28,003 nucleotides of DNA, from positions 1-28,003 of IMG/VR virus record IMGVR_UViG_3300029448_000315; one strand, 5' to 3'. Below, in pieces: positions 6,497 to 15,556 of the stretch. Position 1 is the stretch's first letter; each line of letters begins with the position of its first letter. The notes beneath the pieces are model-generated. The model had not been told where the DNA came from, ran no database searches, and saw only the letters and a program-made list of their open reading frames with translations. The stretch comes from a virus. The position numbers were made by a program, and so were the translations under genes.

Positions 6497-9400
6497 TGGC
6501 AAAACAAGTTCTTGAGATAAAAGATTTTTCTGGAGGTCTTAATTGTTCTTCTGATGCAAGAGACATACAGTTTAATGAATTTTCACAATTGTGGAATATA
6601 AGCCCATCTCAAACAGGTATATTAAAAATAGGAGGTTCTCTTGTTCAATATATTGATAATATTCCTCATAATAGTGCAAATTATCAAGAAGGATATGGAT
6701 TGTTTGCAACTTCAATTGATTCAACTCCAAGCATATTAGATTCAGAATTTGAAACTGGTTTTGAAGAAGGTACTGTAGCTTCTTATACAGCTACTCAAAT
6801 TGTAATTACTTTAGCTACTTTACCTTCGTTTCAATCTGTTGTTGACCATAACACTGATAATTTTTATAGAAATATGACTATTTTAATATATTCAGGAAAT
6901 GGTATTGGGCAATGTAGAAGAATTGTAGGTTATGCAGGAGATACAAAAATAGCTACAATAACGGATGCTTTTTCTAGCAGCTCTCCTCATTCGGCTGTTC
7001 CAAATAGTTCATCAAAATATAAAATATTTAGAATTGCTGGAGATAATACAAAGTTTGGTAATGCAAATGAACTTGATTATATTGATAAAGGAGGTTCAGA
7101 TTTTCCTTATGATGATACAGAATCTCATGATACAGATTATGAAAATTCTTATTTTTTAAGAACTCAATCAGGAACTATATCAGATGGAGCATCATTAGAC
7201 CTTGGTTTTGTTATGTATAATCCAAAATCACATCTTTGGGCTGCTGGAGATGCATTATCAACTGATGATACTAATAAGGGTAATAATGTTTTAAAATCTG
7301 GAATTAGATATACTTTATCATTTTGGTGTAAAGCTAAATATCGTTATTATGGTTATGTATCTGATAATGATAATTCTGCAAATCAAAGAGGAGAAAGAGT
7401 TCCTTTTGTGCAAATATATTCTGATAGTGTAACAGATGGAACAAACACAGGTTTATATTTATTTCAATCATCAAATGGCCTAACATTTCAATCAGGGTCT
7501 GATTCAACATACAATTATGCTGATAATTTAACAAATGAACATGTTAAAAATGGGGACTTTGAAGATGGCGCAGCTACAGACGGAGATGGTGGATATAATA
7601 ATACGTATGACCCTCCAGAAAATTGGATGGCTTATGATGGATTTGCTCATAATACAAATAACACAATTACATACACTTTTGAAACTGGAAGTAATGCATA
7701 TGGAAGCGAAGGGAACACATTAAATATGAATCCTGGAAGTGCATTTGCATTAGACCAGAACAATGTTGGTGGCATACCAAATTGTTATTTATATCAAGAT
7801 TTAACATTAGAAGATAACCAATGGTATGAATTATCATATATTTATTCAACTTCTACAGCTGCTCCTTTATTAAGTTCAATTGTTGATACATTTAATTTAA
7901 CAAGTACAGGAATTGTTAGTAACGAAGGTACATTAGCTGCTACTGACGGAGATGCAGTATTGACTGTTGATGGTACTACCGCAACTGATGCTCTTGTAAA
8001 AAATAGAGAAATATACACATCTACTGGGGTATTTTTAGGTGTATGCACAACAGTAAATAGTGGAACTGAAATTAGATTTGCAGCAGGAACAGCAGCTGCT
8101 ATAGATAATGATACAACTTTATATGTTGCTAATTATATAAATAAATGGGAAGATAATTTAATGGTTCCTACAGGAGGTATTACAACATATTTTCATGGAG
8201 GAGCAGAAGGTAAAGCAAACAGAAGAATTCCTTTAAGATTTTTTGTTCCTGATAATAGTGGAACTCCAAGAGTTATAAGAATAGCTTTTGCTCCGTTTAA
8301 TGCATCTCAAGATATAAGATTAGATGGAGTTTCTGTAAAAAAATCATTACCTGATTTAGTTTCTATATCTAATAATACAAAATTAGGAACTTACGCTCAA
8401 GGCAATCCTTATAGTTCTGAAGTTCAATCTTGGAATAAATATGAAATAACATTTAAAATACCTGGTGAATATGATAATGCAACTGATTGGGTTATTAATT
8501 TAAATGCAGGTTCTTTTGGATTTCAAAATGGTGCAGATAATTCATACAATAATCAAGCAGTATATTTTGATACATTAAGAATAGAAACAAGTGATTTAGG
8601 CGGTAATTTAATATTTTTAAATGATAACACAGCAACAGAGTCTAAAATTAATATATACTCTGAAGAAGATAATAAATGGCAAGAAAACACTGGATTAACA
8701 TGGTCTGGTTTAAATATGCAACCTGTATATAATTATATAAATGGAATGTTAAAAATATCAGATGCTAATTTTGAATCTGGCAATACAAGTAAACTTTTTT
8801 ATTATCATAATTTTAAACATTTAGTTAGAGAAAATCCTTTATCATTACCACCATCATTAGAAGTTAGTGCAAATGCTAATCCAATGGAGACTAATAGCCA
8901 ATATCAATCTGTTAACTACATTAATGAACATTCCTATTTAAATGGACATCAGTGGTATGGTGTTACTCCTACTGAAACAAACTGGGATTTAGATAAAATA
9001 GATAAAAATAATGGTAGAGTTATATGGTATTGGAGTGTTGGAAATTACGGAACAGATACAGATTTAGAAACACAAGAAAACGTATTAAAAGATGCAGGGG
9101 GAACTGAATTAACACAAGTACATTATAGCGAATCTAAAACAAATCCAATGTATTTTACTTGGTGTGGTCAACACGGTGGCTCTGGCAATGATATAGACAA
9201 TGATGATATGCATACTCAAATAAGTTCAGTAAGCACTGGAAGTATTTCACAAATAAAATTTGAATTTACTTATGAATTTCAAGGAGGTTCTCATGCAACT
9301 ACTAATGTTTATTCTTTTAATCAATCTACCAATTTTCTTATTAATATGAATCCTCCAATTTTTCATATTACTGCTGGTAAAAGAGCTTCTACAGCAACAG

Positions 9401-11625
9401 ATGTATTTGGTTCTGGGTCTATTGTTACTGATGACCATAAAAAACAATTATCTATAGGAACTACTACTTTTGTAGCTATGGAAAATTCAAAAAAAGCAAT
9501 TATATATACTGATTCTAATTATACAGATTTATATGATATAGAATCTGAAAGAACAGAAGGAAAAAATTGGAATGAATCAACAATGTGGCCAATTAGTACA
9601 GTCACTAATGGAGATATAGATGGTAACAAAGCAAAAACAAGTGAAAAAACATTTTATGGAACAATTGCATTTGAAGATGGAGATATTGAAATTACTGATG
9701 ATATTATATTTGAAGTTCGCATAGAATATCCTGAAAATAATGAAGGTTATACTCTTCAAAATGCTTTAGCTAGAAATTATAATATATCTAGTAGTTCTGG
9801 TAGTTTTTATGATTGGAATTTTCCAAGATGGGAAAAAATTAAATTTTCTAGTATATTGACTTCTTTTAGAAGTACAAGTTGGACAGCATTAACTGATGGT
9901 TTTTCTAGTTCAAATGCTACTAAAACAAAAACTAATTTTACATTTGGAACACCATCAGGAGCAACAGCGTTTGGATGGGGAGAAAGAATGTTTTCAACTG
10001 GTGTATCTTCTGTTAATATTTTTGACGAAGAATCAAACATAGAAGTTAACAGTGAAATAATAGGTTCTACATTTTCTAATAATGTTGAAACATCTGCATC
10101 TAATATAGGAGCTGGTCAATGCCCAGATGTAAGTGTGTACGTTGGAATGGATGTTTTTAATGATGATTATAGAAAAAAATTAAAATATTATATGAAAGAT
10201 ACAACATCTGATATTTGGTATTTGCAATTTTATATTGATTTAGAAAAAAACATAATATATTCAACAACCTCTAATTTTAAAGCAGTAGGTATTAGAAGTG
10301 ATATTAATAGATGTTATCAATATTTTATACCTAAAGAAAATATATTAAATTATAATGAAGTTGATAGCTATGAATCTCAAACATTAATATCTCAAGATTT
10401 AAAAGCAAGTGAGCTTATTTGTGATTATAAAACATCTGTTGTTGCTAATAGTAGAATGTATGTTGGTAATGTAAAACAAGATGGTATTCATTATCCTGAT
10501 AGAATTTTAAAATCACCTATTGGAAAATATAATATATTACCTAAGTCTAATTTTATTGATGTTGCAATTAATGATGGAGATGAAATAACAGCATTAGAAT
10601 ATTATAAAGATAAATTACTACAATTTAAAAAGAGAAAAGTATTTGTAATTAATACATCAGGCGATTATGAATTTTTAGAAGATACGTTTGATAATGTTGG
10701 TGTTCAAGCTCCGTATCAAGTATGCAAAACTCCATATGGAATTGTTTGGGCAAATCAATCAGGGGTGCATGTATATGATGGAAATCAAATTTTTAATTTA
10801 ATTGATGGTAAATTACCTAATAATGAAAAAGATGCTTTAATTAGCGAGAATTATTGGTCAATAGAAGATAAAAGTTTAAATTCTTTTCCAAGAGTGCCTT
10901 TAGTTGGCTATAATCCAAAAGAAAAAGAGATTATTATTAAAGCAGGAATAAAAGGAAAAACATCTGGTTCAGCATTAACTAAACCTGATGGATATGTTTA
11001 TAGCTTTAAATCAAAATCTTGGTATATGACTCATAAAACTTTTCAAGGTATATCTAAAAATACATTTAATGCAGCATTAAGTAATTTTGTTAATAATTCT
11101 GAAGGAGAACTTATATCTTATGTTTATCAAATTTCAGATACACATAATGTAAACAATATTTTAAAATGGCAAACATCTGAAGGAAACGATGAAAGTATAT
11201 CTACTCAAAAAGGATTAACTGGAGATAGCAAAAATCCAAGATTAATTTATATAACTACAGCAGATTTTGCATTTAACAATATAGCAGCAAGAAAAAAAGT
11301 ATATAAAATTTATATTACTTACAAATCAACAAATTCTTCAGGTTCTTCTGTTGATTCTGAAATATTAATAAAATATGCTGTAAATGGAACAGGTACTTTT
11401 AGTGGAACTTTTAAAGATAGTAGTACTAATTATGCATCAACAACAGGATTAACTGGTTCTACATCTTGGACAACAGCTATATTAAAACCATCTGCATCTA
11501 TAAATAATATATATTCAATACAATTACAGTTTACAAAACTCAATCCAATTATTACTGATTTTGCAGCAACAGGATTCCAAATAAATGACATATCAATTAT
11601 ATACAGAGAAAAACCTGTTAAATAA
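6496..11625 (+). CDS. Giant tail hub / stabilisation-type protein with nested binding domains (1709 aa)
   Basis: The N-terminus (IKDFSGGLNCSSDARDIQFNEF ..., first 50 residues) and the propeller-like C-terminal part (about 1300-1530: YYKDKLLQFKKRKVFVINTSG, TPYGIVWANQSGVHVYDG, GYVYSFKSKSWYMTH) match the layout of phage tail hub/stabilisation proteins of the P22 gp10 and T7 gp12 type. Those are far shorter (roughly 470 and 790 residues). The extra length is insertions. A CBM-like sandwich appears split into about 190-345 and 625-705. A second CBM (NGDFEDG ... QDIRLDGVSV) lies inside it at about 347-615, and a small beta module at 456-540 splits that one. More unassigned beta-rich sequence covers about 790-1250. 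The start is GTG in TAGTG. The hub call is moderate, the presence of CBM modules strong. Confidence 0.75.
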   Translation: MAKQVLEIKDFSGGLNCSSDARDIQFNEFSQLWNISPSQTGILKIGGSLVQYIDNIPHNSANYQEGYGLFATSIDSTPSILDSEFETGFEEGTVASYTATQIVITLATLPSFQSVVDHNTDNFYRNMTILIYSGNGIGQCRRIVGYAGDTKIATITDAFSSSSPHSAVPNSSSKYKIFRIAGDNTKFGNANELDYIDKGGSDFPYDDTESHDTDYENSYFLRTQSGTISDGASLDLGFVMYNPKSHLWAAGDALSTDDTNKGNNVLKSGIRYTLSFWCKAKYRYYGYVSDNDNSANQRGERVPFVQIYSDSVTDGTNTGLYLFQSSNGLTFQSGSDSTYNYADNLTNEHVKNGDFEDGAATDGDGGYNNTYDPPENWMAYDGFAHNTNNTITYTFETGSNAYGSEGNTLNMNPGSAFALDQNNVGGIPNCYLYQDLTLEDNQWYELSYIYSTSTAAPLLSSIVDTFNLTSTGIVSNEGTLAATDGDAVLTVDGTTATDALVKNREIYTSTGVFLGVCTTVNSGTEIRFAAGTAAAIDNDTTLYVANYINKWEDNLMVPTGGITTYFHGGAEGKANRRIPLRFFVPDNSGTPRVIRIAFAPFNASQDIRLDGVSVKKSLPDLVSISNNTKLGTYAQGNPYSSEVQSWNKYEITFKIPGEYDNATDWVINLNAGSFGFQNGADNSYNNQAVYFDTLRIETSDLGGNLIFLNDNTATESKINIYSEEDNKWQENTGLTWSGLNMQPVYNYINGMLKISDANFESGNTSKLFYYHNFKHLVRENPLSLPPSLEVSANANPMETNSQYQSVNYINEHSYLNGHQWYGVTPTETNWDLDKIDKNNGRVIWYWSVGNYGTDTDLETQENVLKDAGGTELTQVHYSESKTNPMYFTWCGQHGGSGNDIDNDDMHTQISSVSTGSISQIKFEFTYEFQGGSHATTNVYSFNQSTNFLINMNPPIFHITAGKRASTATDVFGSGSIVTDDHKKQLSIGTTTFVAMENSKKAIIYTDSNYTDLYDIESERTEGKNWNESTMWPISTVTNGDIDGNKAKTSEKTFYGTIAFEDGDIEITDDIIFEVRIEYPENNEGYTLQNALARNYNISSSSGSFYDWNFPRWEKIKFSSILTSFRSTSWTALTDGFSSSNATKTKTNFTFGTPSGATAFGWGERMFSTGVSSVNIFDEESNIEVNSEIIGSTFSNNVETSASNIGAGQCPDVSVYVGMDVFNDDYRKKLKYYMKDTTSDIWYLQFYIDLEKNIIYSTTSNFKAVGIRSDINRCYQYFIPKENILNYNEVDSYESQTLISQDLKASELICDYKTSVVANSRMYVGNVKQDGIHYPDRILKSPIGKYNILPKSNFIDVAINDGDEITALEYYKDKLLQFKKRKVFVINTSGDYEFLEDTFDNVGVQAPYQVCKTPYGIVWANQSGVHVYDGNQIFNLIDGKLPNNEKDALISENYWSIEDKSLNSFPRVPLVGYNPKEKEIIIKAGIKGKTSGSALTKPDGYVYSFKSKSWYMTHKTFQGISKNTFNAALSNFVNNSEGELISYVYQISDTHNVNNILKWQTSEGNDESISTQKGLTGDSKNPRLIYITTADFAFNNIAARKKVYKIYITYKSTNSSGSSVDSEILIKYAVNGTGTFSGTFKDSSTNYASTTGLTGSTSWTTAILKPSASINNIYSIQLQFTKLNPIITDFAATGFQINDISIIYREKPVK

Positions 11626-12506
11626 TGGCTAATTTACTTCATAGCAAAGGTTCAAGAACTCAAATATATAAAACACTTCCATCTAATGATGTTGGTAATG
11701 ATGGTGATATTGTATTATCTCAAATACAAGGTAGGGGAGTATATCTTTGTTCTAAAGTTAATGGCAGATGGCACGTGTCTTCTAAAATGGAAGAATTACG
11801 TAAAATTGAAAATACATCAACAAAAGATTTAACAACAAATAAATTAAGAGTTTTAGACAATTTAGCTGTAGGTAGGGGTACTACTACAATAACAAAAGAT
11901 GAGGCTAAATTTACCTCTTCTTTAAAGATTAAAGAGGCATCTAATGCAATATCTGATACAGTAGAATATGGACAATTATGGGTTAAGACTGCAACACCAA
12001 ATGAATTATATTTTACAACAGACGCAGGCAATGATATACAATTAACATCAGGAACATCTGTAGCAGGAGGTTCAAGCACAACATTTAGATTTTTAATAAA
12101 TGCAGGATTTAATGGTGGTTATAATGAAGACCAAATTTGGATACCATTAAGTGCAAGGGACTTGGAAAGAAGTATTACACAAACAGGTATGAATGAACTT
12201 CTTGCTTTTACTCCACCTTATGATGGGTATTTAAATCAAATTGTATTTAGAAGTGAAGAAGCCTGTGGTTCAACAGTAGTTGGATTACATAGGTCAGCAA
12301 CAGGAACAGAGATACCTAATCAAACAGCAAGCAATACTGTAACTGTTGATATGACAACAGATGACACACCATATAAGTTTGCTTTTGGTTCAAGTGCAAG
12401 TTTTAATGCTGGTGAAATATTGGGCATTTCAATGAATCCTACTAATGACCCTAATGATACAGTCTTTACAGTAGAATTTATTTTAGATAGTTCATCAGGT
12501 TTGTAA
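11625..12506 (+). CDS. Tail fibre / appendage-like virion protein (293 aa)
   Basis: The N-terminal part (GDIVLSQIQGRGVYLCSKVNGRWHV) and the central SLKIKEASNA ... YGQLWVKTATPNELYFTTDAGNDIQL are the repetitive beta phrasing of phage fibre shafts. The 'GqlWv....nelyftTdaGndiqLTsg' phrase is common just before fibre head domains. The C-terminal domain, about 150-293, is a beta-sandwich-like unit (FTPPYDGYLNQIVFRSEE ... ILGISMNPT ... FTVEFIL). No enzymatic motif is visible. It starts on the ATG overlapping the hub stop (TAATG), consistent with a protein attached to the hub. Confidence 0.7.
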   Translation: MANLLHSKGSRTQIYKTLPSNDVGNDGDIVLSQIQGRGVYLCSKVNGRWHVSSKMEELRKIENTSTKDLTTNKLRVLDNLAVGRGTTTITKDEAKFTSSLKIKEASNAISDTVEYGQLWVKTATPNELYFTTDAGNDIQLTSGTSVAGGSSTTFRFLINAGFNGGYNEDQIWIPLSARDLERSITQTGMNELLAFTPPYDGYLNQIVFRSEEACGSTVVGLHRSATGTEIPNQTASNTVTVDMTTDDTPYKFAFGSSASFNAGEILGISMNPTNDPNDTVFTVEFILDSSSGL

Positions 12507-12517
12507 AATTAGGTAAT

Positions 12518-12546
12518 TTGTATATGAAGCAAAAAAGTAATATATT
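12518..12546 (+). promoter_or_regulatory. Weak sigma70-like promoter candidate before the internal-virion genes
   Basis: TTGTAT at 12518-12523 and TATATT at 12541-12546 are separated by exactly 17 bases in the only notable + strand gap of this region (12507-12579). The -10 matches five of six consensus positions but the -35 only three. In DNA this AT-rich such pairs arise by chance, so this is a weak suggestion. Confidence 0.22.
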
Positions 12547-12577
12547 TAACAGTAAAATTTTAAAAGAAAAGGACTAA
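12524..12577 (+). CDS. Possible 17-codon mini-ORF
   Basis: ATG at 12524 opens 17 codons (MKQKSNIFNSKILKEKD) ending in TAA three bases before the next gene. There is only a poor ribosome-binding sequence upstream, and its last codons contain the AAAGGA element of the following gene. It is more likely an untranslated leader than a gene. Confidence 0.15.
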   Translation: MKQKSNIFNSKILKEKD

Positions 12578-12579
12578 TT

Positions 12580-13467
12580 ATGGCTTCACCATATCAAACA
12601 GCAAGAATATCATCAAACTTAAGCGACTTATTACAAACAAGTAGGTTAAGAGGTCAAGAAGCTCAAAGAAATACAGGTCAAAAAATGAGTGAAATGCAAG
12701 ATGAGTTTGAAAAAGAAATAGAAGAATTACAAAGAAAAGCACAAAAAAAAGCAGGAAAAAATAAAGGATTATTTAAAGGTTTAAATATATTATCATCCTT
12801 TTTACCTCTTGGTTCTGGTGCAGCTCTTAAAGGTTTAACGGGATTAGCACAGGGACAACAACAAAAAAAAGGTGCTGAAATGCTTCTTGATAAGAATATG
12901 AAAGAAAAATATGGTGGAACTTTTCTTAAAAGTGGAATGAAAAATTATTGGGAACAAGCAGAAGATTCACAGTTATCAAGTGGTGATGTTTTAAGGGGCG
13001 GTATTGGTGCTGGAATGAGTGGTTATGCATCATCAAAATTGTTTGGTGGAGAAGAAGGATTATTTAATAAAATGTTTAAAAAACCACAAGATATTTTAGA
13101 AACAAGTGCAGATGTTGGTGGTGTAGGAATAAAAGCTCCAGATTTATTAGGAGATTCCACAGCTACTGAAATGTGGCAAGGAGCAGGAGAATTAGGAGAA
13201 AATTCTTTTGGTATAGGCGGTGCAAGAGTTCAAGCTCCAGATTTATTAAGTGGTAATAATATTCAAGGATTAGGCAGTTCTATGGGAATTAAGCGTGATT
13301 TAATTTCAAATCCAATAGGTAAAATAATAAGTGGAGGACAAGCAACTCCAATAAAAACATTATTAGAACAATTACAATCTTTTGGTAGTACAGAAGGAGT
13401 TAACAATGAAATGCAAAAAAATCTAATGTTGCCAATGTTATTGCAACAATTATTTGGAGGACAATAA
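12580..13467 (+). CDS. Putative internal virion protein (295 aa)
   Basis: The N-terminal 70 residues are helical and coiled-coil-like (EMQDEFEKEIEELQRKAQKK). They are followed by a Gly/Leu-rich hydrophobic segment (about 65-90, GLNILSSFLPLGSGAALKGL) that could touch membranes, and a low-complexity Gly-rich remainder. Two copies of a short unit, GGVGIKAPDLLGD and GGARVQAPDLLSG, occur about 35 residues apart. There is no catalytic motif. This composition, and position ahead of the 537- and 2381-residue proteins, resembles the small internal/ejection proteins of podoviruses. AAAGGA is well placed before the ATG. Confidence 0.6.
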   Translation: MASPYQTARISSNLSDLLQTSRLRGQEAQRNTGQKMSEMQDEFEKEIEELQRKAQKKAGKNKGLFKGLNILSSFLPLGSGAALKGLTGLAQGQQQKKGAEMLLDKNMKEKYGGTFLKSGMKNYWEQAEDSQLSSGDVLRGGIGAGMSGYASSKLFGGEEGLFNKMFKKPQDILETSADVGGVGIKAPDLLGDSTATEMWQGAGELGENSFGIGGARVQAPDLLSGNNIQGLGSSMGIKRDLISNPIGKIISGGQATPIKTLLEQLQSFGSTEGVNNEMQKNLMLPMLLQQLFGGQ

Positions 13468-13468
13468 A

Positions 13469-13939
13469 ATGGGTGGTTTTCAACAAAGTATACTAGATTC
13501 ATTACAAAACATGGGATTTAGTCCAATGTCATTTAGTAATATATCAAATTTAAATCCAGAACAAATTGCATCAACTTTTCAAAACCAATATGGTTTGACT
13601 GCAGAAAATTTACCTGCTTCAATGTTTCAAGGAATATCTCCTGAAATGTTACAAGGAGCAAGTTATTCAACTTATGCACCTCAAATACAAGCACAAGGAC
13701 AATCAATGCTACCTAAGTTATATCAAAGTCTTGGTGGACAAGCAGCACAACAAGCAAAGGGCGGTTTTGCAGGCAGTTCAGCGTTTGGCAAACAACAAGC
13801 AGGTGCAAGAGATGTTTATGGTAAATCAATGACAGATGTATTAGCTAATGTAAGAGGACAACAATCTCAAGGAATGGGAATGATTTCTGATTTAATTAAT
13901 CAATGGAATCAAACAGCACAACGTATTAAAGGATATTAA
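13469..13939 (+). CDS. Putative internal virion protein, Gln/Gly-rich (156 aa)
   Basis: The protein is rich in Gln, Gly, Ser and Met (QSILDSLQNMGFSPMSF, QAAQQAKGGFAGSSAFGK, NVRGQQSQGMGM) with amphipathic helices at both ends. I chose ATG at 13469, one base after the previous TAA, instead of an in-frame TTG at 13454, because TTGGAGG (13454-13460) then serves as the ribosome-binding site at good spacing. No family is recognised with certainty. Small proteins with this 'QAKGGFAGSSAFGKQ' style are common between the hub and the large ejection protein in podovirus-like operons. Confidence 0.6.
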   Translation: MGGFQQSILDSLQNMGFSPMSFSNISNLNPEQIASTFQNQYGLTAENLPASMFQGISPEMLQGASYSTYAPQIQAQGQSMLPKLYQSLGGQAAQQAKGGFAGSSAFGKQQAGARDVYGKSMTDVLANVRGQQSQGMGMISDLINQWNQTAQRIKGY

Positions 13940-13942
13940 TCT

Positions 13943-15556
13943 ATGGCAATAAAAGGATTTGAGAAAAAAGACCCAATGGCTGGGTTAAATCAACTGATGC
14001 AATTAATGAACCAAATGAATCAGGTGCAAGACAGACAAAAAGAATCAGTTAGCACAAGTTTAAGTTCTATATTGGAAGCATCAAAATATGCTACTAACGA
14101 AAATACAATGAACAATGTTATTAATCAATATGAATCTATGGCTTCTGATTCTTCTCAATTTCAAGAAACAAATACTCAATATAATTTAATTGGTAACATA
14201 TTAAAAGATAGAAACGCACAAATCAATCAATATACACGTTCTGTAAATGATGCTGAAAAAATAATAAATGGTGCTGATTTTTTAGATAAAGAATCAGAGT
14301 TTGTTGATTTGCATGCAAATGTTATGTCAATGAAAGATGACGATGGCAATCAAAAATACGAAAGTGTAATGGAATGGGTTTCACAAGAATATGCAAGAAT
14401 TGAATCAATTGGTATGAATTTAGTTGAAGGAAAAAAATTAGGATTAAAAAGAGGAAAAGGTATTGATGATTCTAATATTACTTCAAAAATAGGAGCTTAT
14501 CAAAAAAGGCTTAATGTTGCATTGGAAGCTTTAATTGGTGATAATACAATAACACCAGAAGAAGCTAATTTAATAATAATGGGTGATAGAGATACATTTA
14601 AACAAGCAAGAAATACAAAAGTAAATGAATCAAAATCTGGAATTAAAATGTATGATAGTTTAATTCAAGGTCTTGAAAAAAATAATAGTAAAGATGAAAT
14701 TACAAATCTTTTATTTAGTTCAGGTCTTAATGAAGCAGATATAAACGATACTATTAATAAAGCTGAAAGTGATGGTTATTTTAGCGCAGATTTAGATGAA
14801 GCAAAAATGTTAAAAGATAATTACATATTAGAAAGAAACAGATTAATTGATACTTATAAGTCTTGGTCTGGCACTGATTATATTGGGCAATTTAAAACAT
14901 CAGAACAAATTGGAGCTGAAGCATTAGGAGATGCTGCTGATAATATGGAAGAAGAAATGTCACCATTAAACCCTGATTACAAAGAAAAAGATATAGATAA
15001 AGATAAAGATGGAGTACCAGATACGATAGATGTTGATGCTGGAACAGCAACAGATAAAACTGTTATTGTCCCAGAATCTGAAAAATCATTTTATGATAAA
15101 GAAACAATTGATGGACATAATCTTTTAGATGTAAAACAAAAAAAATATAGTTTAGTTCCTAGTAAAAATTATAGCAGAGCTGGAAAAAGAGAAATCAAAA
15201 ATGTTGAAAACAGGTTAAAAGAAAAAAAAGAAATTTTAGATGGAACTGACAAAGCTTCATCTGCTATGAATAAATATTTAATGGGAGAATTAAATCAAAA
15301 TCAAGCATTATTTGAAGGAGCATTTAGCGGTAAAAAATCAAGAAAAGAAGTCATTGGAGGAAGAAACAGAAAAAAACTTCGTAATTTTTATTTAAAGTTT
15401 CAAGAATTTAAAAAAACAGGTGGAAATATTAATAATTTTATCAATCAAAATCAAAAAGAATATTTTGAATTAACAAGAATTCTTAAATATGGAAAATATT
15501 GGAAAAAAGTAAATAAAAGTGTTTTAGATAAGCATTACATAAATTTATATGATTAA
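13943..15556 (+). CDS. Putative internal virion protein with Asp-rich calcium-binding-like loop (537 aa)
   Basis: It is mostly helical: an N-terminal Met/Gln-rich helix (AGLNQLMQLMNQMNQ), long charged helices through about 330, and a Lys-rich C-terminal half ending in basic helices (RKKLRNFYLKFQEFKK). At D350-D365 the run DIDKDKDGVPDTIDVD matches thrombospondin-type-3/dockerin-like calcium loops (DxDxDGxxDxxDxD). An acidic GDNTITPEEAN turn also lies in the first half. No enzyme motif was seen. The start is ATG, 3 bases after the previous TAA. It overlaps the next gene by 8 bases. The structural assignment comes from position and composition. Confidence 0.6.
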   Translation: MAIKGFEKKDPMAGLNQLMQLMNQMNQVQDRQKESVSTSLSSILEASKYATNENTMNNVINQYESMASDSSQFQETNTQYNLIGNILKDRNAQINQYTRSVNDAEKIINGADFLDKESEFVDLHANVMSMKDDDGNQKYESVMEWVSQEYARIESIGMNLVEGKKLGLKRGKGIDDSNITSKIGAYQKRLNVALEALIGDNTITPEEANLIIMGDRDTFKQARNTKVNESKSGIKMYDSLIQGLEKNNSKDEITNLLFSSGLNEADINDTINKAESDGYFSADLDEAKMLKDNYILERNRLIDTYKSWSGTDYIGQFKTSEQIGAEALGDAADNMEEEMSPLNPDYKEKDIDKDKDGVPDTIDVDAGTATDKTVIVPESEKSFYDKETIDGHNLLDVKQKKYSLVPSKNYSRAGKREIKNVENRLKEKKEILDGTDKASSAMNKYLMGELNQNQALFEGAFSGKKSRKEVIGGRNRKKLRNFYLKFQEFKKTGGNINNFINQNQKEYFELTRILKYGKYWKKVNKSVLDKHYINLYD

